Shown here in pieces: positions 1 to 6,276 of a DNA stretch of 8,404 nt. Below the pieces are notes generated by a model, which worked only from the letters and a program-made list of their open reading frames with translations, did no database searches and was not told the origin of the DNA. The stretch covers positions 1 through 8,404 of the forward strand of contig JAISUQ010000164.1 in assembly GCA_031272005.1 (NCBI GenBank). Direction: 5' to 3'. Origin of the DNA: Coriobacteriales bacterium (GTDB taxonomy: Bacteria; Actinomycetota; Coriobacteriia; Coriobacteriales; UBA8131). The translations under genes and the position numbers were made by a program. The first letter of the stretch is position 1. Each line of letters opens with the position of its first letter.

Positions 1-958
1 CGGGGCTGGTGCCAATGTCGACCGCATCGAGATCATCATCGTCGATGACGGCTCGGTCCGCGACGATACCGCTGCCAGGGCCGACAGTTGGGCCGAGCGG
101 CTGCCTGACGTGGTAAAAGCGCTCCACCAGGAGAACGCCGGTCATGGCGGCGCGGTGAACACCGGGCTGGCCGCTGCCAGCGGCACCTGGTTCAAAGTTG
201 TCGACGCTGATGACTGGCTGGATTGCGGGTCTTTGGATGTGCTGCTCAAGGACCTGATCCGCTTTGAGCAAAACAACACGGCTGTCGATATGGTCATCGC
301 CAATTACGTCTACGAGAAGGTGGAGGAGGGCAAGCGCACGCCAATCCGCTATACCGGCATCCTCCCCGAAGGCCGGGTGTTCGGCTGGGGCGACATCGGC
401 CGATTCAAGCCTTCCCAGAACCTGTTGATGCATGCCGTCGTCTACCGTACCGGACTGCTGCGCGACATCGGCCTGAAGCTGCCCGAGAAGACCTTTTACG
501 TCGACAACATCTTCGTCTACGTGCCGCTTCCGGCTGTAGAGCGCATCTACTATCTGAATGTCGACCTCTATCGCTACTACATCGGCCGGGCCGACCAATC
601 CGTCAATCAGCAGATCATGGTCAACCGTATCGAACAGCAGCTGCGCATCACCCGCATCATGATAGACGCCTTCCATCTCCAGACAGATGTGGCCGAGCCC
701 CGCCTGCGCAGCTACATGATGCAATATCTGGCGATGATGCTGACCATCTGCTCGGTGTTCCTGCGTCTGTCCAACCGCTTCGATGCCGAGGAGCGCCGAC
801 GCGAGATCTGGGCCTATCTGAAGGAGAACGACCCGCAGACCTATCCCCGGCTGCGCCGCAGCGCCATCGGCCTGCTCGCCAATCTGCCGGGCAAACCTGG
901 GGAAGCTATTACAATAGCAGGTTATACAGTAGCTCGGAAGCTGTTCCGCTTCAACTGA
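1..958 (+). CDS. Glycosyltransferase family 2 (GT-A fold), 5'-truncated by window edge
   Basis: The reading frame is open from base 2 to the TGA at 956-958, giving 318 visible residues; the true start lies left of the window, probably by only a few dozen codons, because the first visible strand is already the nucleotide-binding one. Seen: the segment IEIIIVDDGS (fragment residues 9-18), typical of the UDP-sugar-binding start of GT2 enzymes; the NAGHGGAVNTGL segment; and the metal-binding DADD motif at about 68-71 (a DxD motif). The rest is a helical C-terminal region with many aromatic and basic residues, ending in a basic KLFRFN tail that could lie at the membrane surface. Family knowledge: such enzymes transfer a sugar from a nucleotide-sugar to a surface polysaccharide, teichoic-type polymer or lipid-linked acceptor. 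The sugar and acceptor cannot be told from this sequence. The 3' end overlaps the convergent peptidase gene by 8 bases. No terminator is visible between them. Confidence 0.88.
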   Translation, partial: GAGANVDRIEIIIVDDGSVRDDTAARADSWAERLPDVVKALHQENAGHGGAVNTGLAAASGTWFKVVDADDWLDCGSLDVLLKDLIRFEQNNTAVDMVIANYVYEKVEEGKRTPIRYTGILPEGRVFGWGDIGRFKPSQNLLMHAVVYRTGLLRDIGLKLPEKTFYVDNIFVYVPLPAVERIYYLNVDLYRYYIGRADQSVNQQIMVNRIEQQLRITRIMIDAFHLQTDVAEPRLRSYMMQYLAMMLTICSVFLRLSNRFDAEERRREIWAYLKENDPQTYPRLRRSAIGLLANLPGKPGEAITIAGYTVARKLFRFN

Positions 959-1895
959 CGGCGTCGAGTATCGCTGCTTCCAGAGCGCAGGTGCCCAGGT
1001 ATCCGATAAGGTCGGGGGAGGCGGGCACATCGCCGCAGGCCATGGCAAAGAGCGTATCGCCATCCATCGACATATGCGCCGGTGCTATCGTCCGGGCCAG
1101 GGCATCATGGGCCATGCTGGCCACCCGGTGGACCTGCGGCTTGCTTAAGCAGGCATTGGTCATCAGACAGCCTATCGTGGTATTGCTGGGCGGCTGGTGT
1201 CCGACAGCGACTGCTGTCAGGTGTTCCAGCAGCTCGTCCCGGCTCAGGAGTTGTTCGGGCATCCGGGGGTTGCGAACGCCGGCTACCGGGCGGTTGTCAG
1301 CCGGATCAAAGACAGAGCCGCAGGCATTGACAGCCACAACCGCACTGACGACCAGCGTGTCAACGGTGACGCTGGCGGCGCCGAATCCGCCGGGCATCGA
1401 CAGCTCCGGCCCCAGCAGCTTGCCGACTGTAGCACCTCTGCCGGCGCCCACGGCACCCACAGCGTCCATGGCAACCTCCGGACGAGCTGCATTGCAGGCC
1501 GCGATGCCCATCGGCGCATCCGGCAGGCGGCTGCCATCGCCGCAGGTCAGATCGAACAGGGCAGCAGCACAGACAATCGGCACATGATGCCCGCCCAGCT
1601 CAAATCCGACCCGACGCCCGGCCAGGTATTCCGCGACGCCACCAGCGGCCGCCAGTCCGAAGGCGCTGCCGCCGCAAAGCACAACGGCATGGATGGCCTG
1701 GACGCTGTTGGCCGGATCCAGAAGATCGGTCTCCCGGGTGGCCGGCGCGCCACCGCGAACGGCGACCCCACCAACAGCACCGGCTTCGCAGAGGATGACG
1801 CTGCATCCGGTTGCAGCGGCGTTGTCTTCGGCGTGGCCCAGCAGAAAACCCGCCGGCAGCAGCGTCTGTGCACCGCTGCGAATCTGGGCGCTCAT
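951..1895 (-). CDS. P1 family (S58/DmpA-like) N-terminal-nucleophile peptidase
   Basis: A 314-residue protein matching the usual length of the P1/DmpA/NylC group. Known of the family: the precursor cleaves itself in front of a Ser or Thr, which becomes the N-terminal nucleophile of the small subunit; members act as aminopeptidases, beta-aminopeptidases or nylon-oligomer hydrolases. Seen: the conserved GGSAFGL motif at residues 75-81, a glycine-rich core (VGAVGAGRGATVGK, about 146-159), and SNTTIG at 237-242, which fits the self-cleavage site with Thr239 as the probable nucleophile. This would give a large subunit of about 238 residues and a small one of about 76. The start at 1895 is preferred because its ATG overlaps the upstream gene's TGA (ATGA), a coupling arrangement; a longer reading to 2030 would run through the GNAT gene with low-complexity Arg/Pro-rich sequence. 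The TGA at 953-951 overlaps the convergent glycosyltransferase end. No signal peptide, so probably cytoplasmic. Substrate unknown. Confidence 0.88.
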   Translation of the reverse strand: MSAQIRSGAQTLLPAGFLLGHAEDNAAATGCSVILCEAGAVGGVAVRGGAPATRETDLLDPANSVQAIHAVVLCGGSAFGLAAAGGVAEYLAGRRVGFELGGHHVPIVCAAALFDLTCGDGSRLPDAPMGIAACNAARPEVAMDAVGAVGAGRGATVGKLLGPELSMPGGFGAASVTVDTLVVSAVVAVNACGSVFDPADNRPVAGVRNPRMPEQLLSRDELLEHLTAVAVGHQPPSNTTIGCLMTNACLSKPQVHRVASMAHDALARTIAPAHMSMDGDTLFAMACGDVPASPDLIGYLGTCALEAAILDAVS

Positions 1896-2512
1896 CCCTG
1901 CGCTCCACTCAACAGGGCCGTGGCCAGCCCCAGGGCGGTCTGGATCTCGTTGGTATGCAGCATTGCCGGCGCAACCGGCAGTCCGTGGGTGCCGGGGTCG
2001 GCGCAGCCGTCGATGCGGTACTCCATCCACAGTACATCCTGCCAGGCTCCCAGTTTGTAGCCACTGGCCTTGTGCACCGACAGATCGGTGAACCCGAAGT
2101 GCCGGTGCAGGGCAACGCTGGCATCGTTGGGCAGGGTGATGACGGCATAGAGATTGCAGAACCCCTGAGCCTTGAGAATCTGCAGCAGTGCCGTGTACAG
2201 GGCTGTGGCGATGCCGCGGCCATGGTAAGCCCTGTCCACATAGATGGACAGTTCGGCATTCCAGCGATAAGCCTCATGCGGCCGCACCCAGTTGGCATAG
2301 GCAAAGCCCACGACCTTGTCATCAAAGGTGCAGACCAGATAGGGGTAATGGCGCTGGATGTCCAGCATCTTGGCAGCAATCTCCTCGACCGTGGGTGGGG
2401 TGGAGACGAAAGTGATTACCGTATCCGTGACGTATGGGGTGTACAGGTCGAGGATGTCCTGCGAGTCTTCAGGGACGGCCAGCCGGATGGCGACCTTGGC
2501 TTTCTTGGGCAT
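1892..2512 (-). CDS. GNAT N-acetyltransferase, phosphinothricin acetyltransferase-like
   Basis: A 206-residue GNAT enzyme. Seen: an IRLAVPED start (residues 9-16), the ILDLYTPYV and TVITF segments, WNAELSIYVD (84-93), the acetyl-CoA pyrophosphate-binding loop HGRGIA (97-102), LPNDASVALH (127-136) and GFTDL plus GYKLGAWQDV (151-160). This series is typical of the PAT/bar/MddA-type branch, which acetylates the amino group of phosphinothricin, methionine sulfone or sulfoximine and related amino acids; the real substrate here is unknown. The GNAT domain ends near residue 166, and about 40 further residues follow, more than in most members. The ATG at 2512 is preceded by AAAAGGTAGGC, a fair ribosome binding site lying inside the end of the methyltransferase gene, which this gene overlaps by 44 bases. 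Its stop overlaps the peptidase start by 4 bases. Cytoplasmic by lack of signal or membrane segments. Confidence 0.9.
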   Translation of the reverse strand: MPKKAKVAIRLAVPEDSQDILDLYTPYVTDTVITFVSTPPTVEEIAAKMLDIQRHYPYLVCTFDDKVVGFAYANWVRPHEAYRWNAELSIYVDRAYHGRGIATALYTALLQILKAQGFCNLYAVITLPNDASVALHRHFGFTDLSVHKASGYKLGAWQDVLWMEYRIDGCADPGTHGLPVAPAMLHTNEIQTALGLATALLSGAQG

Positions 2513-3827
2513 TGCCTACCTTTTCTATCCAAGCGACTGTCTCCACATGGTATGTCTGTGGAAACAGGTCATATGATAGCACTTCGCGCAGCTCGTACCC
2601 AACTGAACGCAGGGCGGCCAGGTCCCGGGCCAGAGTCGCCGGATTGCAGGAGACGTAGATAATCTGGGCGATCTTGGCCGCCAGCAAAGCCTGCATGGCA
2701 ATCTTGGACAAGCCGGAGCGGGGCGGGTCGATGATGGCTGCATCGGCGCTGCCCAGCTGGGGCAGCATATGGGCCATGTCCCCGCCATGCACCCGGGCCT
2801 TGAGGCCGTTGATCTCCAGATTGCGCCGCAGGTCGCGGATGCTGCTGCCTTCCATTTCCACCGCCTGCACCTGGGCTCCGGCAGCAGCCAGAGGCAATGT
2901 GAAAGTGCCGGCGCCGCTGTAGAGATCGAAGACGTGTTTGCCCTGCGGCTGCAGCATCCGCAGCACATCAGCAATCAGCTCCCCGGCCAGCCCGGAGTTG
3001 ACCTGAAAGAACGACGGTGCGCTGATGCGGTAATCAAAGTCGCCGAGCCGCTCAGCCCAGAAACCCTTGCCGCTGAGCACCTCCACGCCGCGTATCTTCC
3101 GCTTGGCCGGCGCGTCGGCAACCAGCACTCGGACCAGTGAAGAAGTCTTCAGGGCATCGTCCATCACCTTGGCCACGAAATTGCGGTTGCAGGCGCTGGG
3201 GTGGGTCCAGATGGCCACCTCCACATCCCCGGTGTGGCGCGAGACGCGGATTCCCACCCGCCTCAAGGGCGAGTCGGTCTTCTTCAGGGCAAACCCCAAA
3301 GTCGAGGCCAGGATGCGTGGCGCATTCTCCAGGGCGGAGGGCAGTAACAGGCATTTGTTGACCGGCGTGGGGGCATTGTCACCAGATGCATGCATGCTCA
3401 GGCGCAAGGTGTCTGCGGAATAGTCGGCAGCCAGCTCGATCTTGTTGCGATAACCCCATTCCCGACCATGGCAGATCTGCGGTGCCACCAGCTGCTCTGC
3501 ATCACTGAAGCCACCGATGTGCTGCAGGGCGTCGACCACGAAGCGGCGTTTGTAAAGCAGCTGGGCGTCGCGTTCGATGACCTGCCAGCCGCAGCCGCCG
3601 CAGCTGGCAGCATGGACGCAGGGCGGCCGCCGCCGCACCGCTGCCGGCTCCAACACACCGAGCAGTTCGGCTGTGTCGTAGCGCTTGTCAGTGCGGACGA
3701 TACGGGCCTGGACCCTGTCGCCGGGCACGGTGCCCGGCACAAACACCGTCTTGCCGGAGGCATGATGTGCCACTCCAGCGCCCTGATAAGCCAGAGATTC
3801 GATGCGAAATTCCTGCAAATTACCCAC
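2469..3827 (-). CDS. rlmD: 23S rRNA (uracil-5-)-methyltransferase, RlmD/RumA type
   Basis: A 452-residue SAM-dependent enzyme that makes 5-methyluridine in rRNA. Seen in order: an N-terminal TRAM RNA-binding domain (about 3-60); four cysteines C70, C76, C79 and C159 placed like the [4Fe-4S] ligands of RumA; a central RNA-binding part; the SAM motif DLYSGAGTF (301-309); IDPPRSGL (366-373); the catalytic SCNP with Cys394 as nucleophile; and HVET with Glu429 as probable base. All key residues are intact. TRAM plus the cluster argue for the RlmD/RlmCD rRNA branch rather than tRNA-specific TrmA; whether it modifies U1939 only or also U747 cannot be seen. The start is GTG at 3827, with an in-frame TGA three codons upstream. 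GAGAAGG lies only one base from this GTG, so a TTG at codon 4 (3818) is an alternative start with better spacing. The family usually ends just after the VETVA segment; here about 17 extra residues run into the GNAT gene. Confidence 0.93.
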   Translation of the reverse strand: MGNLQEFRIESLAYQGAGVAHHASGKTVFVPGTVPGDRVQARIVRTDKRYDTAELLGVLEPAAVRRRPPCVHAASCGGCGWQVIERDAQLLYKRRFVVDALQHIGGFSDAEQLVAPQICHGREWGYRNKIELAADYSADTLRLSMHASGDNAPTPVNKCLLLPSALENAPRILASTLGFALKKTDSPLRRVGIRVSRHTGDVEVAIWTHPSACNRNFVAKVMDDALKTSSLVRVLVADAPAKRKIRGVEVLSGKGFWAERLGDFDYRISAPSFFQVNSGLAGELIADVLRMLQPQGKHVFDLYSGAGTFTLPLAAAGAQVQAVEMEGSSIRDLRRNLEINGLKARVHGGDMAHMLPQLGSADAAIIDPPRSGLSKIAMQALLAAKIAQIIYVSCNPATLARDLAALRSVGYELREVLSYDLFPQTYHVETVAWIEKVGNAQESQGRHPAGRP

Positions 3828-3934
3828 GCCTTCTCAGCGAAAACGAGTCGCGGCTGATGGTGCGCAGGGTTGCCGTTTACCGGAACAGAGGGCAAACTTG
3901 AACGAGTAAATGCTGCCCCCGCGCAAAATACCGC

Positions 3935-3940
3935 TATAGT
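3935..3940 (+). promoter_or_regulatory. Candidate -10 box for ferredoxin promoter
   Basis: TATAGT matches the sigma-70 type TATAAT box at five of six positions and stands in the 185-base divergent gap between the methyltransferase and the ferredoxin. Transcription would begin near 3946-3948, giving a leader of about 65 bases. No good -35 box lies 16-18 bases upstream; TTGAAC at 3898-3903 is too far away. The core CTATAG is palindromic, so the opposite strand reads TATAGC at the same place and could serve the leftward operon. Function is inferred. Confidence 0.35.
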
Positions 3941-3963
3941 CTAACAGGAACCAAACGACAGTG

Positions 3964-3984
3964 GTAGGTGAAAACAGCACCTGC
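3964..3984 (+). promoter_or_regulatory. Hairpin in the ferredoxin 5' leader
   Basis: GTAGGTG (3964-3970) can pair with CACCTGC (3978-3984) around the seven-base loop AAAACAG, giving seven pairs including one G-U. It lies between the candidate transcription start and the ferredoxin ribosome binding site (4001-4006), leaving that site free. It might stabilise the message or affect translation. It is too simple to call a riboswitch, and a stem of this size can arise by chance. Confidence 0.3.
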
Positions 3985-4012
3985 CCGCAGAAAAATTGAA
4001 GGAGAGATTTTC

Positions 4013-4186
4013 ATGGCCATCACCATCAACGCTGAAGAATGTATCGGTTGCGGAGCCTGCGTGGACTCCTGCCCTCTGGATCTGATTGAACTCAAAGCCG
4101 GGGTTGCGGCGCTCAATGACGCGGATGCCTGTATCGAGTGCGCATCCTGTGTAGACGCCTGTCCTACCAACGTGATATCACTCTGA
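4013..4186 (+). CDS. Small 2[4Fe-4S] bacterial-type ferredoxin
   Basis: A 57-residue protein, the normal size of clostridial-type ferredoxins that carry low-potential electrons between cytoplasmic oxidoreductases. Seen: two complete CxxCxxCxxxCP motifs, Cys10-13-16-20 and Cys40-43-46-50, each followed by Pro; by family knowledge the first three cysteines of one motif and the last of the other bind each cluster. The start at ATG 4013 is chosen because GGAGAG (4001-4006) stands six bases before it and MAITINAEECIGCG is the usual family start; an upstream in-frame GTG at 3968 has no such support and would add 15 non-family residues. The gene is divergent from the [4Fe-4S]-dependent rRNA methyltransferase and lies 73 bases ahead of the tRNA gene with no convincing terminator, so read-through into the tRNA is possible. 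Its redox partner is not in the window. Confidence 0.95.
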   Translation: MAITINAEECIGCGACVDSCPLDLIELKAGVAALNDADACIECASCVDACPTNVISL

Positions 4187-4222
4187 TATCTCTTCGACAC
4201 CCACGAAAAACTGCAAATGTAG

Positions 4223-4228
4223 TAGAAT
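4223..4228 (+). promoter_or_regulatory. Possible -10 box upstream of tRNA-Arg
   Basis: TAGAAT differs from TATAAT at one position and lies in the AT-richer part of the gap before the tRNA gene. Transcription would start near 4235, leaving a short 5' trailer for RNase P to remove. No -35 box is seen at normal spacing; TTCGAC at 4193-4198 is 24 bases away. The tRNA could instead be made by read-through from the ferredoxin promoter. Confidence 0.25.
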
Positions 4229-4259
4229 TTACCGGATACGGTTCCGGCCGTTGTGCTGC

Positions 4260-4335
4260 GCCCTCTTAGCTCAGGGGATAGAGCGACTGCCTCCGGAGCA
4301 GTAGGCCGCAGGTTCGAATCCTGCAGAGGGCACCA
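4260..4335 (+). tRNA. tRNA-Arg (anticodon CCG)
   Basis: A complete cloverleaf can be folded by eye. The acceptor stem is GCCCTCT (4260-4266) with AGAGGGC (4325-4331). The D arm uses GCTC/GAGC. The anticodon stem ACTGC/GCAGT encloses the loop CTCCGGA (4291-4297) with anticodon CCG at 4293-4295. The T arm is GCAGG/CCTGC around TTCGAAT (4308-4324). The discriminator base is A and the CCA end is encoded (4333-4335). It reads the arginine codon CGG, which fits a GC-rich genome. The isomerase gene starts only 39 bases after the CCA, with its ribosome binding site 27 bases after it, so the tRNA probably sits at the 5' end of, or inside, a message that continues into protein genes. Confidence 0.97.
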
Positions 4336-4374
4336 GATATTTGAAGCGTCAGCAAACATACCAGGAGGTCTGAA

Positions 4375-4878
4375 GTGGCAATTTACACACCTGAGTACCA
4401 ACCCAATGGCAACGAGATTGCCGTCATCACTACCGACAGGGGCACCATCCGGGTCAAACTGGCCGGCAAAGACGCCCCCATCCATGTCGGCAATTTCGTG
4501 GAACTGGCCCGCAAGGGCTTTTACAACGGGCTGAGGTTCCATCGCTATGAGCCGGGCTTCGTCATCCAGGGCGGCTGCCCCAATTCCCGCGATGGTGCCA
4601 CCGGCATGCCCGGGACCGGCGGTCCGGGCTATCAGATCAAGGGCGAGTGGACGGTCAATCCCAACAACTACCACAAGGATGGCACACTGGCCATGGCCCG
4701 ATCCTCGGCGCCGGACTCCGCGGGTTCGCAGTTCTACTTCTGCCTGGGCGCCCAGTCCTTCCTGGATGGCAATTACACGGTCTTCGGCGACCCGGAAGAC
4801 GAGCAATCCCTGCAGGTCATCCACTCACTGCAGAAGGGCGACGAGATCAAGTCCATAGAGATTGAGAATGCTGACTGA
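4375..4878 (+). CDS. Cyclophilin-type peptidyl-prolyl cis-trans isomerase
   Basis: A 167-residue single-domain cyclophilin with no signal peptide, so probably a cytoplasmic folding helper that speeds isomerisation of X-Pro bonds. Seen: FHRYEPGFVIQGG (55-67) with the catalytic Arg57, Phe62 and Gln65; AMARSSAPDSAGSQF (106-120); and FLDGNYTVFG (129-138). Family knowledge: human CypA has Trp121 at the position of Phe129 here, and loss of that Trp goes with weak cyclosporin binding, as in many bacterial enzymes. The start is GTG at 4375, with AGGAGG (4363-4368) six bases before it, a near-ideal ribosome binding site. The gene follows the tRNA by 39 bases and is followed 26 bases later by the TPR gene. 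Client proteins are unknown; its place before cell-shape genes does not prove a role in shape. Confidence 0.95.
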   Translation: MAIYTPEYQPNGNEIAVITTDRGTIRVKLAGKDAPIHVGNFVELARKGFYNGLRFHRYEPGFVIQGGCPNSRDGATGMPGTGGPGYQIKGEWTVNPNNYHKDGTLAMARSSAPDSAGSQFYFCLGAQSFLDGNYTVFGDPEDEQSLQVIHSLQKGDEIKSIEIENAD

Positions 4879-4904
4879 GTAAACGACGGTTAAAGGGGAC
4901 GGAC

Positions 4905-6260
4905 TTGAACAGCAAGCATTACGAACTGGCGACACAGGCTTACAAGGCTGGCGACTATCCTGCCGCCCTGAAGGGCTTCTATCAAAGCGTCAAAGAGGAT
5001 TATGCCTCCTATCTGCCTGGCGACAGCGGCCTGGTCTTTCACCGCCTGGGTAACTGCCTGTTGAAGATGCGTAACCTCAAAGAGGCCGTGGGAGCCTATC
5101 AGAAAGCCCTGGAAGACGGGGCCTACAATGACCGCAGCGGCGTCTATGTCAACCTCGGTACGACCCTGAACGGGTTGAACCGTTACACCGACGCCATCCC
5201 CTTCTTCCAGCAGGCCCTGGCCGACCCGGGCTACGGCACGCCCTATCGGGCCCAGATGGGCCTGGGTGCTGCCTATACCAAACTGGGCAAGCTGATCGAG
5301 GCAGGCACCGCATTTCGGGATGCCGCCCTGGACGAAAGCAACCCCGACCCGGTCAAGGCCCTGACCAACCTCGGCGCCACTTTCTCGGCGCTGAGCCGAC
5401 CTCAGGATGCCATCGAGGCCTACCTGGCCATCCTGGACTTCCGGGTCACCGGCAAGACGCTGAACAAGACCTACGAGCGCCTCGGGCAGGCCTATGCGGC
5501 CGCTGGCCGTTATCGCGAGGCCGTGGAGTCCTTTGATGACGCCGTCCGCGACGGCACCTACGAACTCTCCGCCGCCGCCCAGGCCGATCTGGATCGCGCC
5601 CTGTCGCTGGTCGGCGGACAAACAACCGCACCTGAAGTCGGCAACGACGACTCCATGCGCGGCTTCGACTATTCGGATATGGATTATATCGATGATCAGG
5701 AGCCGGCCTACGACGATATCGCCGGAGTCACGGGTCAGTACGGCGCCGGCAACGTGCCGGTTGCGGAGAACACCGGTTTTTTCACCGCCACCGAAACCGA
5801 CCTGATCCGACACAGCAAACAGCATCTGCGCAAGGAGCGCAAGCTGCGTCACACCGGCCTGAAGGTATTCCTGGCCCTGATTGTCATTCTGATAGTCTTA
5901 CTGGGGGCGGCGGTGTTCGCCTACTGGAAGGGCTTCGGCTGGCCGTCACAGCAGACCGTGGTCAGCGATTTCTTCACCACAGCTGCAGACGGCGGCGACT
6001 ACTACCAGTACTGGGTCAGCAGCGAGGAGAACAAGGAGGAAATCGACCGCATCATGGACAGCGTCGGCACGGCTGAAGCCGTGGTGGTCGACGGCGTTGT
6101 CAGCAACATGAACCAGTCCAAGGCCCTGGTATCGGTGACCTTGCCGGAAGGTGGAACGGTGCATTACAAGGTCGATTTGACCAGGGATTTCATCAGTTGG
6201 AAGATTGTCGGCGTAGACATCGTCTTCGCTTCCGATCCACCGGATATGACAATCGAGTAG
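4905..6260 (+). CDS. TPR protein with single membrane span and extracytoplasmic C-terminal domain
   Basis: A 451-residue protein of unknown function. Seen: about six tetratricopeptide repeats in residues 4-217 (for example LGNCLLKMRNLKEAVGAYQKAL and LGQAYAAAGRYREAVESFDDAV), built of paired helices that bind protein partners. An acidic, low-complexity linker follows (about 245-300; SDMDYIDDQEPAYDD). Next comes a basic stretch (302-320; HLRKERKLRH) directly before one hydrophobic span (319-341), then about 110 outside residues (343-451) with the VVSDFFTTAADGGDYYQYW opening and beta-rich tail typical of small NTF2-like/DUF4878-like domains (inference). Positive-inside charges put the TPRs in the cytoplasm. 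The start is TTG at 4905, five bases after AGGGGA (4894-4899); no in-frame Met follows until residue 55, inside the TPRs. It lies between the isomerase and ndk and ahead of mreBC, so it may be an envelope scaffold, but no sequence motif proves this. Confidence 0.88.
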   Translation: MNSKHYELATQAYKAGDYPAALKGFYQSVKEDYASYLPGDSGLVFHRLGNCLLKMRNLKEAVGAYQKALEDGAYNDRSGVYVNLGTTLNGLNRYTDAIPFFQQALADPGYGTPYRAQMGLGAAYTKLGKLIEAGTAFRDAALDESNPDPVKALTNLGATFSALSRPQDAIEAYLAILDFRVTGKTLNKTYERLGQAYAAAGRYREAVESFDDAVRDGTYELSAAAQADLDRALSLVGGQTTAPEVGNDDSMRGFDYSDMDYIDDQEPAYDDIAGVTGQYGAGNVPVAENTGFFTATETDLIRHSKQHLRKERKLRHTGLKVFLALIVILIVLLGAAVFAYWKGFGWPSQQTVVSDFFTTAADGGDYYQYWVSSEENKEEIDRIMDSVGTAEAVVVDGVVSNMNQSKALVSVTLPEGGTVHYKVDLTRDFISWKIVGVDIVFASDPPDMTIE

Positions 6261-6276
6261 GAAGTGAGACAGTAAA

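Noticed and set aside
110..112. GTG as the start of the glycosyltransferase
   Set aside because: The frame is open to the window edge and codons before this GTG encode the conserved IIIVDDGS strand, so the real start is outside the window.
905..918. GCTATT/AATAGC inverted repeat near the glycosyltransferase end
   Set aside because: Short, AT-rich, inside coding sequence and without a T-run on either strand; likely chance.
1896..2030. Longer peptidase start giving 45 extra residues
   Set aside because: The extra part is Arg/Pro-rich translation of the GNAT gene in another frame; the ATGA overlap at 1895-1892 is the natural start.
1197..2662. Two overlapping + strand frames (287 and 283 codons) opposite the peptidase, GNAT and methyltransferase genes
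   Set aside because: Neither shows a recognisable motif; both sit opposite genes with intact catalytic motifs.
3968..4012. GTG start for a longer ferredoxin
   Set aside because: No ribosome binding site at good distance and it lies in the leader hairpin; ATG 4013 has GGAGAG at six bases and the family N-terminus.
4172..4247. GTGATATCAC palindrome and CCGGA/TCCGG hairpin as a terminator between ferredoxin and tRNA
   Set aside because: Both stems are short and neither is followed by a T-run, so rho-independent termination is not supported.
4890..5852. 320-codon - strand frame opposite the TPR gene
   Set aside because: Shadow of the TPR reading frame; low-complexity Gly/Val-rich product and no domain. 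The + strand frame has clear TPRs and a ribosome binding site.
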